This document shows, piece by piece, positions 9,606 through 17,269 of a stretch of 64,000 bases of DNA (position 1 is the first letter of the stretch; the number at the start of each line of letters is the position of its first letter). The position numbers and the translations under genes were made by a program. The stretch comes from Enterovibrio sp051650965. Lineage in GTDB: Bacteria; Pseudomonadota; Gammaproteobacteria; Enterobacterales; Vibrionaceae. The notes beneath the pieces are model-generated. The model was not told where the DNA came from. It saw only the letters and a list, made by a program, of their open reading frames with translations, and ran no database searches. The stretch spans positions 1 through 64,000 of the forward strand of contig JBOFRL010000030.1 in assembly GCA_051650965.1 (NCBI GenBank), read 5' to 3'.

Positions 9606-10604
9606 TTACCAGCCTTGCAGCTGCGAGCGCGCGATTGCCGCAAGCGCCTCAACGTGCGAAGGCGTCGCGTTTAAACACGGAATGTAACGCAGCTCCTCGC
9701 CGCCGGCTTGCAAAAAAGTCTGCTTCGCCTCAACCGCCAGCTCTTCGAGCGTTTCTAAGCAGTCACAGGCAAATGAAGGTGCGAGCAGATCTACGCGCTT
9801 AACTCCTTGTTTGGCAATGGAAATTAAGTGCGGCTCCGTATAAGGTTCAAGCCACTGCTGACGGCCAAAGCGCGACTGAAAACAGCTTTTCACCAGCACT
9901 TTGTGCCCATGGCGCAGCAACGCCTGCTGCAACAGCGCACTGGTTTGCAAACAGTGCGCATAATATGGGTCGCCCTGATCGACAAGCTGCTGCGGGATCC
10001 CGTGATAAGAGCAGAGCAGCCGCTCAGGCTCGCCGCGCTCTTGCCACAGCTTAAGCACCGAGTCCGTAAGCGCTGCGATATAGGTTTCATTTGCAAAATA
10101 GTGCGTGACCCAACGCAGCGCGGGCAGCGCAAGCTGATTTTTAAGCGCCGCGGCCACAGCGTCAAAGGCGGCTGCCGTCGTCGTGCTCGAATACTGCGGA
10201 TAGAGCGGCAAAACCACGATCTGCGTGCAGCCTTGCGCTTGCAGCGAGCCCAGCGCGTCTGTGCACGAAGGCACGCCATACGTCATCGCTAGCTCAACCG
10301 GCAGCATCAGCTGCTCTTGCAGCGCCTGTTGCAGCTGTTTGGAGTAAACCAGCAGCGGCGAGCCATCCGGCTGCCAAATTTTTTGATACAACTTAGCTAC
10401 ACGCGGCGCACGCGTTGGCAAAATGACGCCGTGTAAAAGTGGTAGCCAAAAGAGAGGCGATAGCGCAACAACGCGCTGATCAGAGAGAAACGGAGCTAAA
10501 AATTGCCGCACCGCGGCGGGCGTTGGCGCTGACGGCGTGCCGAGGTTTAGCAGCAAAACGCCCTTTTTTTCAACGAATTCAAGCGGTTTTGTCCCTTTAC
10601 TCAT
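9606..10604 (-). CDS. hemH: Ferrochelatase
   Basis: Inserts ferrous iron into protoporphyrin IX, the last step of haem synthesis. The catalytic His lies in SYHGIP near residue 195 and the paired Glu in CLETLEEL near 265; LLNLGTP at the N-terminus and LYPQYSSTT near 125 are family signatures. 332 residues from the ATG at 10604; a TTG at 10616 would add four. Neither has a strong Shine-Dalgarno. It lies downstream of adk on the same strand, as in E. coli, but 200 bases away with a strong hairpin between them. Confidence 0.95.
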   Translation of the reverse strand: MSKGTKPLEFVEKKGVLLLNLGTPSAPTPAAVRQFLAPFLSDQRVVALSPLFWLPLLHGVILPTRAPRVAKLYQKIWQPDGSPLLVYSKQLQQALQEQLMLPVELAMTYGVPSCTDALGSLQAQGCTQIVVLPLYPQYSSTTTAAAFDAVAAALKNQLALPALRWVTHYFANETYIAALTDSVLKLWQERGEPERLLCSYHGIPQQLVDQGDPYYAHCLQTSALLQQALLRHGHKVLVKSCFQSRFGRQQWLEPYTEPHLISIAKQGVKRVDLLAPSFACDCLETLEELAVEAKQTFLQAGGEELRYIPCLNATPSHVEALAAIARSQLQGW

Positions 10605-10712
10605 AATGGATGGCAACGTTTAAGAAGTTAATTTTTTTAATCTATTTGAATTAATTAACAAACGCCACCCTCTTTTGCTGAAAATTGCCAAAAGGGCCAT
10701 TTTTTAATGCTA

Positions 10713-10747
10713 AAATATAAGCGCATAGAAAGTATGCGCTTATATTT
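10713..10747. repeat. Perfect 15-bp inverted repeat between adk and hemH
   Basis: AAATATAAGCGCATA at 10713-10727 pairs without mismatch with 10733-10747 around a five-base loop GAAAG. Neither side is followed by a T-run, so it is not a standard intrinsic terminator. It could be an mRNA stabiliser or processing site in an adk-hemH transcript, or a protein-binding palindrome. Confidence 0.75.
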
Positions 10748-10804
10748 ACAATCGCTGAAATTCGCAGCAGAAAAATTAATTCCCGATGCGCTATTTTTCA
10801 AAAC

Positions 10805-11461
10805 TTATGCGTTTTTTAAACCAAGCTCAGCCAATAATTCACGCGTCACCGCGCTCACAGGCAAAGTCCCGTCTAACTTAATGTAATTGCACTCATTTTT
10901 TTTGCTTTTGTCGCTGTAATAGGCGATCAAAGGCGCAGTTTGCGCATGGTAAACAGCGAGACGCTCACGCACAATATTCTCTTCATCATCGGCGCGCAAA
11001 ACCAGATCTTCGCCGGTCACGTCATCTTTGCCATCAATTTTCGGCGGATTGTGCACGATGTGATAAGTGCGGCCAGAGCCTGGATGCACGCGCCGCCCCG
11101 TGGTACGAGCAACAATCACTTCGTCATCCACAGCAAGCTCAACCACGTGATCCACAGTGACGCCCATCGCGTGCAGCCCATCAGCCTGCGCTAAAGTCCG
11201 CGGAAAGCCGTCAAGCAGAAAGCCTTTTTGGCAGTCAGGCTGCGCAATTCGCTCTTTAACCAGACCTAAAATGATCTCGTCAGAAACCAGTTGTCCTGCG
11301 TCAATGACCGCTTTTGCCAACTTGCCAAGCTCACTTCCCTCTTTAATGGCCGCGCGCAACATATCTCCGGTTGAGATCTGAACAATGCCGCAATGTTCCA
11401 TGATCGCTTGCGCCTGCGTTCCTTTGCCCGCACCTGGCGCTCCAAGAAGAATAATGCGCAT
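10805..11461 (-). CDS. adk: Adenylate kinase
   Basis: Interconverts ATP, AMP and ADP. P-loop GAPGAGKGTQ at residue 7, AMP-site segment LDGFPRT near 83, the long bacterial LID domain beginning GRRVHPGSGRTYH near 122, and the C-terminal TLPVSAVT segment. 218 residues (E. coli 214). The ATG at 11461 has GAGGT six bases upstream; the frame runs further upstream but the P-loop position fixes this start. The LID lacks zinc-binding cysteines, as usual in gammaproteobacteria. Confidence 0.97.
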   Translation of the reverse strand: MRIILLGAPGAGKGTQAQAIMEHCGIVQISTGDMLRAAIKEGSELGKLAKAVIDAGQLVSDEIILGLVKERIAQPDCQKGFLLDGFPRTLAQADGLHAMGVTVDHVVELAVDDEVIVARTTGRRVHPGSGRTYHIVHNPPKIDGKDDVTGEDLVLRADDEENIVRERLAVYHAQTAPLIAYYSDKSKKNECNYIKLDGTLPVSAVTRELLAELGLKNA

Positions 11462-11944
11462 AAATACCTCATTTTGATTGTGTTTTACAAAAAAGAACAA
11501 ACATTACACATTAACAACAAGGCAAACAACCTAAAATCACGCTTTTTTGCTGGAAAAATTTGGCCTAAAAGCGATGTCAAACACCCCTTTTGCAAACTCG
11601 CCGCCGCAAAAACAATTTCGCAAGGCAAGGTTAATGTGTCACATCCTATTTTTTGAACCGCGGTAAAATTTATTTCAAATATTTACCAGTTAATAAATTT
11701 TTTTATTTTGTCTTAACCACAGTCCCTATATTCTAGAGAAAAATATTAGCAAAATTTATTTTTTCTATTTTTCGTTTTTTTGATATCGGTTATAGATTTT
11801 GCATTCCGCATGCTGCATGATAACCACATGATCCAAAAAGCTTTAAATAGATAATTTTAACCGAACAGGAACTTGAATAATTAGCTATGAGGCAATTATT
11901 TAGGTAATGGAAAAATCTGCTCGTTTAGGGAAATGGAGGCTCCG
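11462..11944. other. Long AT-rich intergenic region and probable sxy leader
   Basis: 483 bases between divergent adk and sxy/tfoX without a credible gene. It contains runs of A/T, a possible promoter around TTGATA/TATAGA near 11779-11796, and the GGAGG that precedes sxy. In E. coli and Haemophilus sxy is controlled through a structured 5' leader; whether this one folds similarly I cannot tell by eye. Confidence 0.45.
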
Positions 11945-12532
11945 ATGCAACAACAAATTAAAGACACATTTGTCGATTACCTATCACAATTTGGCAACAC
12001 TGAAAAACGCTCCATGTTTGGCGGTACCGGTTTTTTTGTTAGTGGTGCAATGTTTTCTTTGATCAAAGATGATCACATTTATCTGCGTGGCGCTCCAAAA
12101 CTTACCGAAACACTGCAAGAGCGTGCTTGCCCAAAATTTGTTCACATCAAAAAAAGCTCAACAGCCATCGTAAATTACTACGATATTACTAAACTTTTTG
12201 AGCGCAATGAGCCTGATTTAGAAAACTTAGTAAAACGCTCTTTAGATAACTCTATGGCGGAAAAAGAGTATCGCGACTCTAAACTCAACAAGCGTTTACG
12301 CGACCTACCTAACCTGCGCTTAACCATTGAAAGAATGCTAAAAAAAGCGAACATCCACGATGTAGATACTTTCTTTTCCATGACGCCGGAAGAGATCTTT
12401 CGCACTGTGCAAGAAGCGCATGGCTATGATATTGATATCAAATTGCTGTGGATTTTTGCGGGCGCACAAACTGGCACTCACTGGACGCTGCTTAGCGAAA
12501 GCACTAAACAACAATTACTAAAATCGCTTTAA
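11945..12532 (+). CDS. tfoX: Sxy/TfoX-family competence regulator
   Basis: Acts with CRP to turn on competence genes (CRP-S regulon) in Pasteurellaceae, Vibrio and enterics. 195 residues with an N-terminal TfoX domain (RSMFGGTGFFVSG..FSLIKDDHIYLRG, about 18-90) and a C-terminal TfoX_C helical domain (LRDLPNLRLTIERMLKKANI, then MTPEEIFRTVQE, about 115-190). The ATG at 11945 has GGAGG spaced five bases; an ATG at 11933 overlaps that site and is unlikely. In Vibrio this protein is induced by chitin, and a chitinase gene lies 4 kb away, but a link here is inference. Confidence 0.92.
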   Translation: MQQQIKDTFVDYLSQFGNTEKRSMFGGTGFFVSGAMFSLIKDDHIYLRGAPKLTETLQERACPKFVHIKKSSTAIVNYYDITKLFERNEPDLENLVKRSLDNSMAEKEYRDSKLNKRLRDLPNLRLTIERMLKKANIHDVDTFFSMTPEEIFRTVQEAHGYDIDIKLLWIFAGAQTGTHWTLLSESTKQQLLKSL

Positions 12533-12542
12533 TTAAAAAGAC

Positions 12543-12580
12543 AAAAAAAAGCTGAAGCGTTTTTCACTTCAGCTTTTTTA
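12543..12580. terminator. Bidirectional terminator between tfoX and the ATP-grasp gene
   Basis: Stem GCTGAAG / CTTCAGC with flanking A-run and T-run, centred between convergent genes; the pairing extends into the A and T tracts. Confidence 0.9.
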
Positions 12581-12591
12581 TTTAAAATCAA

Positions 12592-14046
12592 TTAATTAAG
12601 GCCACGCATCTGAATGCGGCGCAAAAATTCTGTGATGATCCTGTCGTAAAGCAGATCGCCTAAGAAGCCATCTTCAACGCCGCTGTCGATGCTAGGATTG
12701 TCATTCACTTCAATGATGTAAGCTTTGTCATCCACATGCTTAACATCTACGCCGTAAAATCCAGAGCCAATCAAGTTCGCCGCTTTGAGCGCTGTATCGA
12801 CCACAACTTTAGGCACTTGTTTAATATCAACACTTTCATAATCACCGGACGAAACTTTGCCGTTATCATGGTGCTGATAAATCTGCCAATGCCCACGGCT
12901 CATCATGTATTTGCAAGCAAAAATCGGCTGGCGATTTAACACCCCAATACGCCAATCAAAATCAGTCGGCAGATATTCTTGCGCGAGGATCAAAGTACTT
13001 TTTTCAAAAATTTCATAACTTTTTTGATAAAGTTCATCTGCGCTGTTAACCCGCATCACGCCATCAGAAAAGGCGCCATCGGGCACTTTTAGCACCATCG
13101 GAAAGCCTATCAACTCTATCGCTTCCTCAAGCTGAGCTTGTACGCCGCTTTTTAAAATTAAACTTTTTGGCGTTCCAACCCGATTTATCGATAAAAGCTC
13201 GGTCAAAAAGACTTTATTGGTACATTTCATAATAGATTCAGGATCATCCATTACGACTAATCCCAAATTTTCTGCAGCTTTTGCAAACTTGTATGTGAAG
13301 TTTGAAACTCGGGTCGTCGCGCGGATAAAAAGCCCGTCAAATTCCCCCAAACGGCCAAGCTCTTTTGGGTAAATCACTTCCATATTGATCCCCAAATGCT
13401 CTGCCGCTTTATGAAATTTTTTCAATGCTTTAGGATCTGAAGGCGGCATTTTTTCATCTTCATCCACAAGCATCGCAATGTCGTAGCGGTATTTTTTATT
13501 TTTCTTTCTGCTGCGCCAGATTTTTTGCGAAAAAGCCTCAAGGGAGCTAGCAAAAATATCTTGTTCTGGGTCGGTTAATGTTTGAAAAGGACACGCTTCA
13601 AGCTTAGAAAGCTGCCATTTGCCATTTATTTTGACAAATTCAGCTTCCAAAACCGGAACCATAAATTTTTCAAACACTTTCATTGCGATATTTTCTAAGC
13701 CTTCCACATCCGTGCGGCCAAAATAAATTTTGCAGGAAAGATGGTCTTCAGTCTTAAAATGGCGAGTAAAATCACCTTGTTTTAGGTTAACCATATAATC
13801 TTGTTCAAGATCGTTGATGGTCATTACGCTTGGGATCACGCGATGGCCTCGCGCTTCGGCCAGCAGCGAACAATAGTAACCATTTGTCATGTAATCATAT
13901 GATTTACAAAGGTTTACAACCTGAATATTTTTGTTATGACTAAACGCCCTCGGAGCAAGGTAGTCATTGACTGTAACCACTTGTTCTGAAGGGAAATACT
14001 GCCGCCAGTCTCGTTTCTCATCCGTGATAATAAGAATATTTGCCAT
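12592..14046 (-). CDS. RimK-like ATP-grasp ligase with RLAN N-terminal domain
   Basis: Predicted carboxylate-amine ligase, adding an amino acid or similar amine to a peptide or metabolite; the substrate is unknown. The N-terminal ~190 residues match the RimK-like ATP-grasp N-terminal (RLAN) domain, with ITDEKRDWRQYFP at the start and YYCSLLAEARGH near 65. The ATP-grasp follows: MKCTNKVFLTELL near 283, FPMVLKVPDGAFSDGV near 318, the hinge region near 355, and the metal-binding EVNDNPSIDSGVED near 450. 484 residues. The ATG at 14046 is preceded by AAGGATG; an ATG at 14076 lacks a site. It is divergent from the GNAT/C39 gene by only 80 bases, so they probably share a promoter region and a pathway. 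Confidence 0.85.
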   Translation of the reverse strand: MANILIITDEKRDWRQYFPSEQVVTVNDYLAPRAFSHNKNIQVVNLCKSYDYMTNGYYCSLLAEARGHRVIPSVMTINDLEQDYMVNLKQGDFTRHFKTEDHLSCKIYFGRTDVEGLENIAMKVFEKFMVPVLEAEFVKINGKWQLSKLEACPFQTLTDPEQDIFASSLEAFSQKIWRSRKKNKKYRYDIAMLVDEDEKMPPSDPKALKKFHKAAEHLGINMEVIYPKELGRLGEFDGLFIRATTRVSNFTYKFAKAAENLGLVVMDDPESIMKCTNKVFLTELLSINRVGTPKSLILKSGVQAQLEEAIELIGFPMVLKVPDGAFSDGVMRVNSADELYQKSYEIFEKSTLILAQEYLPTDFDWRIGVLNRQPIFACKYMMSRGHWQIYQHHDNGKVSSGDYESVDIKQVPKVVVDTALKAANLIGSGFYGVDVKHVDDKAYIIEVNDNPSIDSGVEDGFLGDLLYDRIITEFLRRIQMRGLN

Positions 14047-14126
14047 TTTCCCATCCTTTGTAAAATTCGCGATCATTCTAAAACTGTATTTAACTCTTTA
14101 TATACGCGATCAACGAGAATTTCAAA
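14047..14126. promoter_or_regulatory. Shared divergent promoter region
   Basis: Only 80 AT-rich bases separate the starts of the ATP-grasp gene (-) and the GNAT/C39 gene (+), so both promoters must lie here or overlap the genes. A TATATA at about 14099 could be a -10 element. No operator stands out. Confidence 0.45.
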
Positions 14127-15233
14127 ATGGAATTTAAGTGTGCAACGCTTCTTGACCTTGAACAATTACACCAATTAGAGCAGCAGGCCTTTTCCGAAGA
14201 CCGCTTAACTAAGCGTCAATTGCGCCGTTTTATTAATTCAAAAACGGACTATTTACTGACTGCTCAGCACAATGACAAAGTGGTCGCCTACGCGCTGATC
14301 ATCTTTAATCAGGCGACGCAAATTGCACGACTTTACTCGATTGCGGTTGATAAAGAATTTAAAAATCAAGGTATTGCGACCAACCTGCTGACGCAATGTG
14401 AAGTCTACGCGGTTGAGAAAGGCTACATCACCATGCGTTTAGAAGTGCGCGAAGATAATACCGACGCGATTGCGCTTTACCGCAAGCTTGGATTTACAAA
14501 ACTGCGCATTTTGATCCACTACTACGACGATTTAGCCGACGGGATCCGCATGCAAAAAAGGCTTGGCACGCCAGGGCCAAGCAAAAAGCTGCCGATGCCG
14601 CTGTATGTGCAAACCCTTCCATTCACCTGTGGCGCCGCTTGTTTGCTGATGAGCTTTGCAGCATTAGGGCACCCCGTAAAACCAAGCCGCACCAAAGAAG
14701 TGCAGTTGTGGCGTGAAGCGACCACCATCTTCATGGCCGGCGGCCACGGCGGCTGCAGCGGGCAGGGGCTGGCATTAGCTGCGCACCGCCGCGGATTTGA
14801 AGTAGAGCTTTGGTCACACTCTCCCGATACGCCGTTCATTCATTCGGTGCGTAATGTGACCAAAAAAGAGGTCATCAAACTGGTTCACGATGATTTTGTT
14901 CAAAAAATCACAGCAACGGACATTAGCGTTCACGAGCAATCTCCTGACGTTAGCACGATCGAAAACCGTCTTGCAGAAGGCGTCTGCATTTTACTTTTGA
15001 TCAGCACATACCGCTTCAATGGCTATAAAGAGCCGCATTGGATTGTTTTGAGTGGCATGAATAAAGACTTTTTCTTTTTCCACGATCCATTCGTTGAAAA
15101 CCAAGAAAATGTCGTGGACGCCGCATTCATTCCCGTTGCAAAAGTTGTTTTAAGCCAAATTGTCGGGTTTGGTAAGCAAAAACACACCGCGTGTGTCATG
15201 ATCAAAAACAGGCCTGAAATTGTAACAGAATGA
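14127..15233 (+). CDS. GNAT acetyltransferase fused to a C39-like peptidase domain
   Basis: Two-domain protein of 368 residues. Residues 1-145 form a GNAT N-acetyltransferase similar to RimI, with acetyl-CoA loop KNQGIATNLL near 85 and LYRKLGF near 120. Residues 155-360 form a papain-like C39-type peptidase domain (DUF3335-like), with the candidate catalytic Cys in FTCGAACLLMS near 170, His in EPHWIVLSG near 297 and Asp in FFHDPF near 315. There is no ABC-transporter part, unlike bacteriocin exporters with C39 domains. Pairing with the divergent RimK-like ligase is known from comparative genomics of peptide-modifying amidoligases; the biochemical role is undetermined. Confidence 0.85.
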   Translation: MEFKCATLLDLEQLHQLEQQAFSEDRLTKRQLRRFINSKTDYLLTAQHNDKVVAYALIIFNQATQIARLYSIAVDKEFKNQGIATNLLTQCEVYAVEKGYITMRLEVREDNTDAIALYRKLGFTKLRILIHYYDDLADGIRMQKRLGTPGPSKKLPMPLYVQTLPFTCGAACLLMSFAALGHPVKPSRTKEVQLWREATTIFMAGGHGGCSGQGLALAAHRRGFEVELWSHSPDTPFIHSVRNVTKKEVIKLVHDDFVQKITATDISVHEQSPDVSTIENRLAEGVCILLLISTYRFNGYKEPHWIVLSGMNKDFFFFHDPFVENQENVVDAAFIPVAKVVLSQIVGFGKQKHTACVMIKNRPEIVTE

Positions 15234-15325
15234 ATTTTTTAATTTTTTTGACTGTGTCCAGCAAAACTGGAGTTTTGCGTACTACGCTTAACCAAAAAAC
15301 GAGAGCAATAAAAGGCCACAGAGAT

Positions 15326-16270
15326 ATGAGATTTTTAGCAACTTTTTGTTTAATGACGCTGTGCTTTAAAAGTTATGCCTTTAACGATGATTTTGAATCA
15401 TCATCTAGCATAGAACTAAGCGAAGATGGCATGGTCAGCACAAAAGTGCTGGCCAACCTCCCCTATTCAGCCTGTGAAAGCGATGAAATTCCACTTTCAC
15501 CTGAGCATTGTAGGCAAGCGTCACTCACTGTTGGCTCACCCATATATAATTTATTAGTCGTTGGCTCTTTAGGTGCTCTGCCGCGCCACAATCTGCAACT
15601 CGGACAAGCTGAGAGCCTTGCCATAGGCTATACCGTTGGCAGCCAATACTATAATCGCCGCTGGAGCATTCCCACACTCGGCCAGCTACAGTGGATGATC
15701 AATCAACAACTGCTTAAACCCACAGACGGTGAACGTTTTTGGGTACAAACATCCGACCAACGAGGCCTGCGCCAAGTTCGATGGAAAACTTTTGCAAACA
15801 ACGTGTTCGGGCAAACTTCTTCTCAAGCCTCTGTCTACCGGCTCGCTAATGAGCAAACGCCTTCAGATTGTAATGATGAACAGTGTACTAACTTTGTTAG
15901 TAACGACAGTAAAGATTTTTATGTCGTCGTTAAGCGTAATAACCTTGTGCATGATATGTACGCAAGGGTAGATATTTTTAAGGACGGCCGCCCTATTACC
16001 AGCAGCCCCAACTCTGCACACACAGGCTGGAGTGCAAATTGGACCGATGTTGTCGTGCCTGCAGGTGCAGCTGCTAACTTCGTCTATAGCACAGTGCATG
16101 CATCATCAGTGCAAGGACTGCAAAAAATGGAAAATATTCAAAATCGTATCAACTGGCTCTATGACAAGCCGACCCTATGCTGGGTCTCAGGCGGAACCAT
16201 TTTTAGCGTAACGATTGGCAGCAGCCCACACTCCATGGATTATTCCGAAGTTAACAAAAAATGCAAATAA
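15326..16270 (+). CDS. Secreted six-cysteine protein, paralogue 1 of 3
   Basis: Unrecognised family. 314 residues with a Sec signal peptide cut after SYA, so the mature protein begins FNDDF. Segments shared by all three paralogues: LPYSACE near residue 45, RWSIPTLGQLQWMI near 115, TPSDCNDEQCTNF near 175, NLVHDMYARV near 205 and LCWVSGG..SVTIGSSPHSMDYS at the C-terminus. The mature protein has six cysteines, all at positions conserved in the paralogues, suggesting three disulfides. The ATG at 15326 starts a clean signal peptide; the frame is open back to 15230. No membrane segment follows. It lies 92 bases after the GNAT/C39 gene on the same strand. Confidence 0.8.
   Translation: MRFLATFCLMTLCFKSYAFNDDFESSSSIELSEDGMVSTKVLANLPYSACESDEIPLSPEHCRQASLTVGSPIYNLLVVGSLGALPRHNLQLGQAESLAIGYTVGSQYYNRRWSIPTLGQLQWMINQQLLKPTDGERFWVQTSDQRGLRQVRWKTFANNVFGQTSSQASVYRLANEQTPSDCNDEQCTNFVSNDSKDFYVVVKRNNLVHDMYARVDIFKDGRPITSSPNSAHTGWSANWTDVVVPAGAAANFVYSTVHASSVQGLQKMENIQNRINWLYDKPTLCWVSGGTIFSVTIGSSPHSMDYSEVNKKCK
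16178..16227 (+). repeat. 50-bp near-identical block, copy A (paralogue 1)
   Basis: Matches 17143-17192 at 48 of 50 bases; encodes the CWVSGGTIFSVTIGSSP core near the C-terminus. The flanking coding sequence is far less similar. Confidence 0.85.
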
Positions 16271-16308
16271 GAGCCACCGCGCTCAAGCGCCAAAATAAGG
16301 TAGACTCA

Positions 16309-17235
16309 ATGCTAAAAAATCTGCTTAGCTTCATTTTGCTAACCATTTCCATGCAAAGCTTGGCCTTTAACGACGACTTCACCACCATTTCAACGTCGGA
16401 TGTGACAGATCAAGGCCTGCTAGATAGTAAAATGCTGGCAAACCTCCCTTACTCGGCCTGCGAGATTGACGAGCCTGCCATCAGCGATCGCAACCTTTGC
16501 ATTAAAGTGTCGCTGCGGGTCGGCTCCAAAATATTCAACAAGTTGATTCCAACCAAAGTGATCTATTCGCCCACCAATATCACCCAAGAGAAAGCTGAGC
16601 AGATCAACCGTATCTACAAAATTGCCAGCCAAAACCGCGATCGCCGCTGGGTGCTTCCAACGCTAGGCCAGCTGCAATGGATGATTGACAACAAAGTGGT
16701 GTCACCATCAACTGGTGAAAAATTTTGGGTACTCTCTGATGATCACAGCGCCATCAAACAAGTTTACTGGAAAGAGTTTTTTACTCCCGCCTATAACCAA
16801 ACCGAGCAAGATGCCTCTTTGTACCGTCTTGCCAATGAAATGACGCCCTCCGCCTGCACCTATAACGATTGCGGCAATTTTGTCGAGAAAAAGCCATTTT
16901 GGATCGTTGTCCGCCGCAACAACCTTGTGCACGACATGTACGCCAAGGTGGAGTATGACGATGGCAAAAACGTTGTAAAACACGAAGGTTGGAGCGCGCG
17001 CTGGAAAGATGTCCAGATCCCGCCAACGGCAAAATGGGTCCGTTTCACCTACAGTAAGGCTCACGCTTCATCAGAGCAAAAACTGACAACGCAACAGGAT
17101 GTGCAAAAACTTGTTAATTTTCGCGAACGTGAACCGACGCTGTGCTGGGTCTCTGGCGGAACCATTTTTAGCGTAACGATCGGCAGCAGCCCTCACCCCA
17201 TGGATTATTCACAAGTAGGGTCGAAGTGTAATTGA
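16309..17235 (+). CDS. Secreted six-cysteine protein, paralogue 2 of 3
   Basis: 308 residues, collinear with the neighbours on both sides. The signal peptide ends SLA and the mature N-terminus is again FNDDF. It keeps LPYSACE, RRWVLPTLGQLQWMI, TPSACTYNDCGNF, NNLVHDMYAKVEY and LCWVSGG with the six conserved cysteines. The ATG at 16309 has AAGG eight bases upstream and starts 38 bases after the stop of paralogue 1; the open frame overlaps that gene but a start there would destroy the signal peptide. The C-terminal third, about 210-290, has alternating hydrophobics and reads as beta-rich. No function can be assigned. Confidence 0.8.
   Translation: MLKNLLSFILLTISMQSLAFNDDFTTISTSDVTDQGLLDSKMLANLPYSACEIDEPAISDRNLCIKVSLRVGSKIFNKLIPTKVIYSPTNITQEKAEQINRIYKIASQNRDRRWVLPTLGQLQWMIDNKVVSPSTGEKFWVLSDDHSAIKQVYWKEFFTPAYNQTEQDASLYRLANEMTPSACTYNDCGNFVEKKPFWIVVRRNNLVHDMYAKVEYDDGKNVVKHEGWSARWKDVQIPPTAKWVRFTYSKAHASSEQKLTTQQDVQKLVNFREREPTLCWVSGGTIFSVTIGSSPHPMDYSQVGSKCN
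17143..17192 (+). repeat. 50-bp near-identical block, copy B (paralogue 2)
   Basis: Partner of 16178-16227 with two mismatches; the third paralogue has the same protein motif with more divergent DNA. Confidence 0.85.
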
Positions 17236-17269
17236 GCACGCCTTGGGTATAAAAATAGGATCAATCGTA

